7,100 nucleotides of DNA, taken from NCBI GenBank assembly GCA_949507465.1, contig CATEMS010000287.1:1-7100 (forward strand). Direction: 5' to 3'. Below, one piece after another: positions 1-5,226 of this stretch (position 1 is its first letter; every line of letters starts with the position of its first letter). The notes beneath the pieces are model-generated. The model saw only the letters and a program-made list of their open reading frames with translations. It ran no database searches and had not been told where the DNA came from. The position numbers and the translations under genes are program-made. The DNA comes from Flavobacteriaceae bacterium (GTDB lineage: Bacteria > Bacteroidota > Bacteroidia > Flavobacteriales > Flavobacteriaceae).

Positions 1-537
1 AAACAATAAAAGTCGTTTTGGATATCTGTTGCTTTTTTTGGATAGTAAAGGATCCAAACTACAGGCCATCTCCCACAGAGATCTATCCCAATACACAAAA
101 TCGGGATAAAACTCATGTTTTGGGCCTGCTTGGTTGGTGAACCCTGCATGTACAAATAACCTGTTTTTGGAATCAATATGGTAGTTATGTAACTGCTCTA
201 GAAAAGAAATATGCTCATTTCTCTGCTTTTGAGAAATAGACTCATATGCGGCCATAGTAGCAGCACCTCCATGAGCTACCCATAAAGGATTTGTGTCATT
301 TTTGGTCAAATACCGATGTACTAGATAATCGTGATTCCCTCTTAAAAAGACACACTTATGTGATTTCCCTATTGAAATTAAGAACGAGACAACTTCTGCA
401 GCATCACTCCATCCATCCGCATAATCTCCCAAAAAAATTAAGGTATCTTCTTTAGAAATTTGTGCACGGTTCCATACCTGTTGCAGGGCTTTTAAACCCC
501 CGTGAATATCTCCAATAACTAATGTTCTTTTAGACAT
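1..537 (-). CDS. PPP-type metallophosphoesterase, 3' end cut by the window edge
   Basis: This is a calcineurin-like (PPP family) phosphoesterase. The first 179 residues are visible and stay open to the window edge, so the C-terminus is missing. Metal-binding motifs appear in the expected order: GDIHG (residues 9-13), GDYADG (37-42), RGNHD (66-70), HGG (89-91) and VHAG (129-132). The second motif departs from the usual GDxVDRG: the arginine is absent and the sequence reads DGW. Family members hydrolyse phosphoproteins (PrpA/PrpB-like) or diadenosine tetraphosphate (ApaH-like), using a two-metal centre in the cytoplasm. The motifs do not settle which applies here. The ATG lies 4 bp after the trpS stop, so the two genes are almost certainly co-transcribed, and I see no promoter of its own. 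The family call is firm; the substrate is open. Confidence 0.9.
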   Translation of the reverse strand, partial: MSKRTLVIGDIHGGLKALQQVWNRAQISKEDTLIFLGDYADGWSDAAEVVSFLISIGKSHKCVFLRGNHDYLVHRYLTKNDTNPLWVAHGGAATMAAYESISQKQRNEHISFLEQLHNYHIDSKNRLFVHAGFTNQAGPKHEFYPDFVYWDRSLWEMACSLDPLLSKKSNRYPKRLLLF

Positions 538-541
538 GGTA

Positions 542-1510
542 TTAGTATCCTAACTTTTCACGAACCCTTTGCAGAACACCATCAGCAACTTTTTTGGCCT
601 TTAGGGAGCCTACTTTAAGAGCATCGTCGATAAGGTGAGGATTTTCCATATAATGGTTGTAGCGGTCTCTTTGGGTTTCAAATTTTTTGAGAATCAACTC
701 AAAAAGCGCTTGTTTGGCATGACCATATCCATAATTTCCACCTTTGTAATTTGCCTTCATTGCATCAATTTGGGTCTGGGTGGCTAACAAAGCATAAATG
801 GCAAAACAGTTACAGGTGCTCCAATCTTTAGGATCCTCTAGAGGTGTGCTGTCGGTTTGTATTTTCATAACCTGTTTACGAAGTTGTTTTTCAGGCAAAA
901 ATATATTCAAGGTATTGTCTCTAGATTTGCTCATTTTTTGCCCATCAATACCTGGGATTAATTTGGTGCTTTGCTGCACTTTGGCCTCAGGCAACACAAA
1001 GATCTCCCCAACCTGGGCATGAATTCTTGATGCTACATCTCGAGTCATTTCTATATGTTGCAATTGATCTTTCCCTACAGGAATATACTGCGCATCATAC
1101 AGTAGTATATCTGCAGCCATGAGCATTGGGTAGCTAAAAAGCCCTGAGTTTACATCCCCTAGCCTGTCTGCTTTATCTTTAAAAGAATGCGCAAGGGTTA
1201 GGCGCTGATATGGGAAAAAACAACTTAAATACCAAGACAACTCTGTTACTTGTGGTATATCACTTTGGCGATAGAAAACGGTTTTCTCAACATCAAGGCC
1301 AAAGGCCAACCAAGTAGCGGCTGTACTATTTGTGTTTTCACGCAGCACGGCAGCATCTTTAATTTGAGTAAGGGTATGTAAATTGGCAATAAATAAAAAA
1401 CTATCATTATCTACCTTATTTGCCATTTCAATAGCAGGCATAATGGCACCCAATATATTCCCTAAATGAGGAGTGCCGGTACTCTGTATTCCTGTAAGTA
1501 TTCTTGCCAT
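542..1510 (-). CDS. trpS: Tryptophanyl-tRNA synthetase
   Basis: This class I aminoacyl-tRNA synthetase charges tRNA-Trp with tryptophan using ATP. At 322 residues it has the usual bacterial length. The HIGH-type signature reads PHLGN (residues 14-18) and KMSKS is intact at 192-196. The segment GLFSYPMLMAADIL ends near Asp134, the position of the aspartate that recognises the tryptophan indole ring, and is followed by the conserved YIPVGKDQ segment. I chose the ATG at 1510, giving MARILTGIQ, because known TrpRS proteins begin just ahead of this strand. An in-frame ATG at 1606 would add 32 residues with no family resemblance, and a promoter box lies inside that stretch. It is the first gene of a two-gene unit with the downstream phosphoesterase. 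Confidence 0.97.
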   Translation of the reverse strand: MARILTGIQSTGTPHLGNILGAIMPAIEMANKVDNDSFLFIANLHTLTQIKDAAVLRENTNSTAATWLAFGLDVEKTVFYRQSDIPQVTELSWYLSCFFPYQRLTLAHSFKDKADRLGDVNSGLFSYPMLMAADILLYDAQYIPVGKDQLQHIEMTRDVASRIHAQVGEIFVLPEAKVQQSTKLIPGIDGQKMSKSRDNTLNIFLPEKQLRKQVMKIQTDSTPLEDPKDWSTCNCFAIYALLATQTQIDAMKANYKGGNYGYGHAKQALFELILKKFETQRDRYNHYMENPHLIDDALKVGSLKAKKVADGVLQRVREKLGY

Positions 1511-1549
1511 AATGATGCGACTTGGATAGGTTATTTCTTTTATATTACA

Positions 1550-1557
1550 CAAAGTTA
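1550..1557 (-). promoter_or_regulatory. Bacteroidota -7 promoter box for trpS
   Basis: On the minus strand this reads TAACTTTG, an exact match to the Bacteroidota -7 consensus TAnnTTTG. It lies 39 bases before the trpS ATG, giving a leader of about 30 nt. The nearest TTTG upstream is 25 bases away, longer than the usual spacing of about 19-21, so the -33 element is weak or absent. The position supports starting trpS at 1510. Confidence 0.6.
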
Positions 1558-1590
1558 CGCCTTTTCGGTTTATTAGGTAATTCAAATTGG

Positions 1591-1598
1591 TATTTTTG
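1591..1598 (+). promoter_or_regulatory. Possible -7 promoter box for plsC
   Basis: TATTTTTG matches TAnnTTTG but sits only 6 bases before the plsC ATG, so the transcript would be leaderless or nearly so. No good -33 TTG is seen at normal spacing. In AT-rich DNA this match could be chance. Confidence 0.35.
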
Positions 1599-1604
1599 AA
1601 ACTC

Positions 1605-2339
1605 ATGAAGTTAGTAACATACCCTCTTTTTTTCTTGTACAGGATTTGGTTTTACATCCTTATCGCTCTCCCAATTGTAGTGTTTTTCCCATTGCTGCTT
1701 TTAAGTACATTAAAGCAACGTTGGTATCCAACTTTTTTTAAGTTAGCCAGAATATGGGCCAGTTTTATTTTATACGGCATGGGGCTTATCCCTCGCATAA
1801 AACGAGAGGCTAGCTATCAAAAAAACAAGAGTTATATGTTTGTTTCAAACCATACCTCCATGACGGATATCATGCTCATGTTGTATGTCATAAAAAATCC
1901 TTTTGTTTTTGTAGGCAAAAAAGAGTTGGGCAACATTCCTCTTTTTGGTTTTTTTTACAAACGCACCTGTATTTTGGTGGATAGAAAAAACCCAAGAAGC
2001 CGTCGAGAGGTTTTTCAAAGCGCTCAGAAAAGACTTGGTCAAGGATTGAGTATCTGTATATTCCCTGAAGGAGGTGTTCCTCAAAAAGAGAGTGTTCTTC
2101 TAGACAGCTTTAAAGACGGGGCCTTTAGGCTTGCCATAGAGCACCAAATAGACATTGCTCCCTTGGTATTTTTTGATAATAAAAAACGTTTTTCTTTTAC
2201 TTTTTTTAGTGGATGCCCTGGAGTTTTAAGAGTAAAAACACTTGCTTTAATTACAACAAAAGGGAAATCTTTAGACAACAAAAGAGCGCTAAATCATCTT
2301 ACCAGAGCGGCGATTTTAAGTGAGCTTAAACACTCTTAG
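1605..2339 (+). CDS. plsC: PlsC-family lysophospholipid acyltransferase (probable 1-acyl-sn-glycerol-3-phosphate acyltransferase)
   Basis: This membrane enzyme is expected to transfer a fatty acyl chain to lysophosphatidic acid, forming phosphatidic acid for phospholipid synthesis. It has 244 residues. A hydrophobic segment at about residues 9-34 would anchor it in the inner membrane. The catalytic HX4D motif is NHTSMTD (His83, Asp88). The second family block ends in VDR (Arg127), block III is FPEGG (153-157), and a block IV-like IAP lies at 184-186. I chose the ATG at 1605. An in-frame TTG at 1587 would add six residues but overlaps the putative promoter box. The gene is divergent from trpS and convergent with tatA. 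Acyl-donor and acyl-acceptor specificity cannot be read from the sequence, and other lyso-lipid acyltransferases share these motifs. Confidence 0.9.
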   Translation: MKLVTYPLFFLYRIWFYILIALPIVVFFPLLLLSTLKQRWYPTFFKLARIWASFILYGMGLIPRIKREASYQKNKSYMFVSNHTSMTDIMLMLYVIKNPFVFVGKKELGNIPLFGFFYKRTCILVDRKNPRSRREVFQSAQKRLGQGLSICIFPEGGVPQKESVLLDSFKDGAFRLAIEHQIDIAPLVFFDNKKRFSFTFFSGCPGVLRVKTLALITTKGKSLDNKRALNHLTRAAILSELKHS

Positions 2340-2343
2340 GTAT

Positions 2344-2371
2344 AAAAAAACTCCTTATAAGTATAAGGAGT
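2344..2371 (-). terminator. Rho-independent terminator of tatA
   Basis: A perfect 9-bp stem (2350-2358 with 2363-2371) closes a 4-base loop. On the minus strand it is followed by a run of seven T (the A run at 2344-2350), so it fits termination of tatA, whose stop lies 23 bases upstream. In the plus direction the stem is followed by GTATGC rather than a T run, so it would stop plsC transcription less well. Confidence 0.85.
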
Positions 2372-2394
2372 GTATGCTAGGTAACCTGTGTAAA

Positions 2395-2583
2395 TTAAGG
2401 TTCTATTTTTGTGTCTTCCTGATCTGAGGGTTCTTTAGATGCGTCTTTAAACTCCTTGATTCCGCTACCCAGACCGCGCATCAATTCTGGTATTTTTCTA
2501 CCACCAAACAAGAGTAGGATTACTACAGCAATTAATACAATTTGTGGCCATCCAATGACTAAGAAGAATGATAATGTTTCCAT
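2395..2583 (-). CDS. tatA: Sec-independent protein translocase subunit TatA
   Basis: TatA forms the pore-like part of the twin-arginine translocation system, which exports folded proteins across the inner membrane. The 62-residue product has the standard plan: a short N-terminus, one membrane helix at about residues 9-26 (IGWPQIVLIAVVILLLFG), the FGG hinge followed by KIPEL, an amphipathic helix with GLGSGIKEFKDA, and a short acidic tail. I chose the ATG at 2583 because it gives METLSFF and the usual TatA N-terminus; an in-frame TTG at 2601 would add six residues and nearly touch the promoter box. No tatB or tatC is nearby, and TatC must be encoded elsewhere for a working system. The gene is single, with its own promoter box and terminator. 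TatB is unlikely given the short tail. Confidence 0.93.
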   Translation of the reverse strand: METLSFFLVIGWPQIVLIAVVILLLFGGRKIPELMRGLGSGIKEFKDASKEPSDQEDTKIEP

Positions 2584-2602
2584 AATAGGTTGTTTTATCA
2601 AA

Positions 2603-2610
2603 CAAAGGTA
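2603..2610 (-). promoter_or_regulatory. Bacteroidota -7 promoter box for tatA
   Basis: On the minus strand this reads TACCTTTG, an exact TAnnTTTG match, ending 19 bases before the tatA ATG. I see no TTG at the normal -33 spacing. Confidence 0.55.
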
Positions 2611-2675
2611 ATAAGAAATCTCTAGATTACGTGTTTTGTATCAAAGAATAGCCCCTTTGGGTGGGTGGTTTATTT

Positions 2676-2683
2676 TATATTTG
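2676..2683 (+). promoter_or_regulatory. Bacteroidota -7 promoter box for the peptidase-GH3 operon
   Basis: TATATTTG is an exact TAnnTTTG match. A TTTG at 2656-2659 lies 16 bases upstream, shorter than the usual spacing of about 19-21. The box ends 20 bases before the ATT codon at 2704 and 65 bases before the TTG at 2749. It is back to back with the tatA box in the same 120-bp intergenic region. Confidence 0.55.
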
Positions 2684-2748
2684 TGAGATACAATTCAATT
2701 TAAATTGCAAGCAAAGAAAACATATCTAATAAAATTAAGGATAAACTT

Positions 2749-3570
2749 TTGCATAAGTACCGCTTTGTGGTGCTTAACGAAGAAACCTTTGAAGAGCGTT
2801 TTTCTTTTAAATTAAATAGACTTAATGTTTTTGTGTTTAGTACGCTTTTTGCCATTTTGGTGGTTGTAATAACGGCTTTTATTATTGCTTTCACTCCCTT
2901 GAGAGAATACATTCCTGGATACTCTTCTACGGCTCTAAAGACAAAAGCAACAGAGTTATCATACAAAACAGACTCGCTTCAAAATATTATTACTGTAAAC
3001 CAGCGCTACCTTAGCTCAATTAAAAAAGTACTCTCCGGTGATCTTGAAACAGTAAATTTTAATAAAGACTCTATCCTTGAAGCTGCAAAAAACGATGTTT
3101 CCATGATAGATTTTACTCCTTCTAAGCAAGATTCTTTGCTAAGAGAGAGGGTAGCTCAAGAAGACAAATACAACCCCCTGCTCAATGCAGCAGAGATTGG
3201 AGTCGTGTTTTTTGCGCCTGTAAAAGGGGCAATCTCTGAAGAGTATAACCCACAAACAAAACACTTTGCTATTGATGTTGTTACTGTCAAAAATGCTCCT
3301 GTTAAAGCCGCTGCAGATGGTACCGTTATTTTTGCAGGATGGACACCAAACACAGGCAATGTTATTATCTTAAAGCATATCAACAACACCATTACTGCCT
3401 ACAAACACAACGCCTCACTGAGCAAAAACCAAGGAGATATTGTTAAGGGAGGTGAGGTTATTGCCAAAGTGGGCAATACCGGAGAATTAACCACAGGGCC
3501 TCACCTACACTTTGAGCTTTGGCGAGAAGGGTATCCCGTTAATCCACAAGACTTTATTGATTTTGATTAA
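2749..3570 (+). CDS. M23 family metallopeptidase, membrane anchored (LytM/lysostaphin type)
   Basis: This is a probable zinc endopeptidase that cuts peptidoglycan cross-links in the periplasm, anchored to the inner membrane. Numbering from the TTG at 2749 (273 residues), a cytoplasmic N-terminus of about 27 residues leads into one membrane helix (about 28-49), a likely helical linker (about 60-110) and a C-terminal M23 domain (about 155-265). The zinc ligands are expected to be His172, Asp176 (HFAID) and His254 of the HLH motif. His252 and His220 are the other active-site histidines, so the enzyme looks catalytically complete. The usual HxGxD has Ala in place of Gly. The coordinates use the first standard start codon, but the reading frame is open upstream to 2704 and encodes a plausible basic N-terminus, so an ATT start there (288 residues) is a serious alternative. 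It is the first gene of an operon with the GH3-type ligase 18 bp downstream. Confidence 0.88.
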   Translation: MHKYRFVVLNEETFEERFSFKLNRLNVFVFSTLFAILVVVITAFIIAFTPLREYIPGYSSTALKTKATELSYKTDSLQNIITVNQRYLSSIKKVLSGDLETVNFNKDSILEAAKNDVSMIDFTPSKQDSLLRERVAQEDKYNPLLNAAEIGVVFFAPVKGAISEEYNPQTKHFAIDVVTVKNAPVKAAADGTVIFAGWTPNTGNVIILKHINNTITAYKHNASLSKNQGDIVKGGEVIAKVGNTGELTTGPHLHFELWREGYPVNPQDFIDFD

Positions 3571-3588
3571 ACTTAAAACATCCCCCTC

Positions 3589-5100
3589 GTGTCACTAAAA
3601 TCTATAGCAGCTTTATTATTCGCAAAACATGCAACAAGACAAATCAATAAATGGGCCTCTACCCCTGTCCAAACTCAAGAGCGCGTCTTTAAGCAATTGA
3701 TAAATACTGCAAAAAATACAGCCTTTGGAAAAGATCATGAGTTTGACACCATATCCTCACACCAGGAGTTTGTTAAAAAAGTGCCTATCAGAGACTACGA
3801 GGGATTAAAAAGTTATGTAGATCGTGTTGTGGCTGGAGAACTCGATATACTCTGGCCTGGCAAACCGCTGTATTTTGCCAAGACCTCTGGCACCACCTCT
3901 GGGGCAAAATACATTCCATTGACCAAAGAGTCGATGCCTACACATATCAAGGCAGCTCGAAATGCTATTTTATGCTATATCAATCAAACAAAAAAGGCCT
4001 CGTTTGTGGATGGTAAAATGATTTTTTTACAAGGGAGTCCAGAAATGACAACCCAAAACGGAATTGGTCTAGGAAGGCTATCAGGTATTGTAGCTCATTA
4101 TGTGCCTAAGTATCTTTTAAAGAATAGACTTCCCTCCTGGCAAACCAATTGCATTGAAGACTGGGAGACAAAGGTAGATGCCATAGTTAGGGAAACAAAA
4201 GAAGAGAATATGACAGTAATAAGTGGGATCCCACCATGGGTGCAAATGTATTTTGAAAAACTAACACTGGCTACTGGTAAAAAAACAGGAGATCTCTTTA
4301 AAAACTTTGAACTATTTATATACGGAGGTGTAAACTTTGAACCCTATCGCGCAAAATTTGAGGCTCTAATTGGTAGAAAAGTACCGAGTATAGAACTATT
4401 CCCCGCAAGTGAGGGATTTTTTGCCTTCCAAGATAGCCAACAGGACAAAGGAATGCTTTTGCAGTTAGATGGTGGTATATTTTATGAGTTCATAGTGGCT
4501 GATGATTTTTTTAAAGAAAACCCAAAAAGGTATACCATAGCACAAGTTGAGCTTGGAGTTAACTATGTGCTTATAATTTCAACTAGCGCAGGATTGTGGG
4601 GCTATAATATTGGAGATACCGTAGAGTTTACATCACTTAAGCCCTTCCGTGTAATAGTTACAGGACGAATCAAACATTATATATCTGCCTTTGGCGAACA
4701 TGTGATTGCCAAAGAAGTGGAAACAGCAATGAAACAAGCCATGGACAGCTTTGGCTTTTCAATATCAGAATTTACTGTTGCGCCGCAAACAGATCCACCA
4801 TCTGGAGAGCTTGCCTTCCATCAGTGGTTTATAGAGTTTGAAACCCCTGTGGTAAACTTGCCAGAAATAGCTGAAAAACTAGACACGGTATTGCAAAGTC
4901 AAAATAGCTACTATAAGGATCTTTTGGACGGCAATATGTTACAGCAACTCAAAATTAGCCCACTGCAGAAAGGTGCTTTTCAGGAATATATGAAATCGCA
5001 GGGGAAACTCGGAGGGCAAAACAAAGTACCTAGGCTCTCAAATGACAGAAATATTGCTGACAAACTAGCAACATTTATATTAAAAAACCCAACTAAGTAA
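3589..5100 (+). CDS. GH3-family acyl-acid-amido synthetase-like protein
   Basis: The 503-residue product belongs to the GH3 family, which is part of the adenylate-forming (ANL) superfamily and is best known from plants, where it joins amino acids to jasmonate or auxin. The reaction adenylates a carboxylic acid with ATP and then passes the acyl group to an amine. The nucleotide-binding motif TSGTTSGAK lies at residues 99-107, the second motif around LFPASEGF at 270-277, and YNIGD at 339-343, all in the family order. Length and motifs suggest a complete enzyme. The start is GTG at 3589, and the resulting SLKSIAA matches the N-terminus I recall for flavobacterial homologues. No signal peptide is seen, so it is probably cytoplasmic. 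It follows the M23 peptidase by 18 bp and is closed by a terminator. The natural acyl and amine substrates are unknown; hormone conjugation should not be assumed. Confidence 0.87.
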   Translation: MSLKSIAALLFAKHATRQINKWASTPVQTQERVFKQLINTAKNTAFGKDHEFDTISSHQEFVKKVPIRDYEGLKSYVDRVVAGELDILWPGKPLYFAKTSGTTSGAKYIPLTKESMPTHIKAARNAILCYINQTKKASFVDGKMIFLQGSPEMTTQNGIGLGRLSGIVAHYVPKYLLKNRLPSWQTNCIEDWETKVDAIVRETKEENMTVISGIPPWVQMYFEKLTLATGKKTGDLFKNFELFIYGGVNFEPYRAKFEALIGRKVPSIELFPASEGFFAFQDSQQDKGMLLQLDGGIFYEFIVADDFFKENPKRYTIAQVELGVNYVLIISTSAGLWGYNIGDTVEFTSLKPFRVIVTGRIKHYISAFGEHVIAKEVETAMKQAMDSFGFSISEFTVAPQTDPPSGELAFHQWFIEFETPVVNLPEIAEKLDTVLQSQNSYYKDLLDGNMLQQLKISPLQKGAFQEYMKSQGKLGGQNKVPRLSNDRNIADKLATFILKNPTK

Positions 5101-5147
5101 CACCCAAAATTTTAAAATCATATCTATGTGTGTTGGGTGTATTTTTT
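5100..5147 (+). terminator. Rho-independent terminator of the peptidase-GH3 operon
   Basis: A perfect 8-bp stem (ACACCCAA at 5100-5107 with TTGGGTGT at 5133-5140) encloses a 25-base AT-rich loop and is followed by six T at 5142-5147. The stem begins at the last base of the GH3 stop codon. The long loop is unusual and may fold further. Confidence 0.75.
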
Positions 5148-5154
5148 AGACTAA

Positions 5155-5226
5155 ATACCCGCAAATAGAAGGTTTCCAACCATTACATAATATCTGCAAA
5201 AAAGAATATGTTATCTTTGCGGGTAT
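5155..5226. repeat. 11-bp perfect inverted repeat flanking the promoter of the DUF6909-type gene
   Basis: ATACCCGCAAA at 5155-5165 and TTTGCGGGTAT at 5216-5226 are exact reverse complements separated by 50 bases. The right arm covers the last four bases of the -7 box, the likely transcription start and the first two bases of the ATG. It could be a regulator-binding pair or a hairpin in read-through RNA. The repeat is certain; its role is inference. Confidence 0.6.
5212..5219 (+). promoter_or_regulatory. Bacteroidota -7 promoter box for the DUF6909-type gene
   Basis: TATCTTTG is an exact TAnnTTTG match, ending 5 bases before the ATG. Transcription would start at or next to the start codon. 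I see no TTG at the usual -33 spacing. Confidence 0.6.

Noticed and set aside
798..1022. Plus-strand open frame inside trpS
   Set aside because: It lies opposite the KMSKS region of a clear TrpRS gene and shows no protein-family features.
1511..1549. Tryptophan-responsive leader or T-box ahead of trpS
   Set aside because: The leader implied by the promoter box is only about 30 nt, with no Trp-rich leader peptide and no hairpin-terminator structure.
1587..1604. TTG start for plsC at 1587
   Set aside because: The ATG at 1605 is a stronger start and gives a typical N-terminus; the extra six codons overlap a candidate promoter box.
1511..1606. Upstream in-frame ATG for trpS at 1606, sharing a CATG with the plsC start on the other strand
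   Set aside because: The added 32 residues do not resemble TrpRS, and an exact -7 promoter box lies inside them; the ATG at 1510 gives the normal N-terminus and length.
1845..2281. Two minus-strand open frames (1845-2084 and 2081-2281) inside plsC
   Set aside because: They lie opposite a well-supported acyltransferase, resemble no family I know and have no promoter or start signals.
2584..2601. TTG start for tatA at 2601
   Set aside because: It would put an atypical leader in front of the TatA N-terminus and start almost at the promoter box; the ATG at 2583 fits the family.
2700..2966. Minus-strand open frame opposite the start of the peptidase
   Set aside because: It is antisense to the membrane-helix region of the peptidase, has no recognisable domain, and reads through the operon promoter area.
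3156..3392. Minus-strand open frame opposite the M23 catalytic domain
   Set aside because: It is a by-product of codon bias on the coding strand; no family resemblance.
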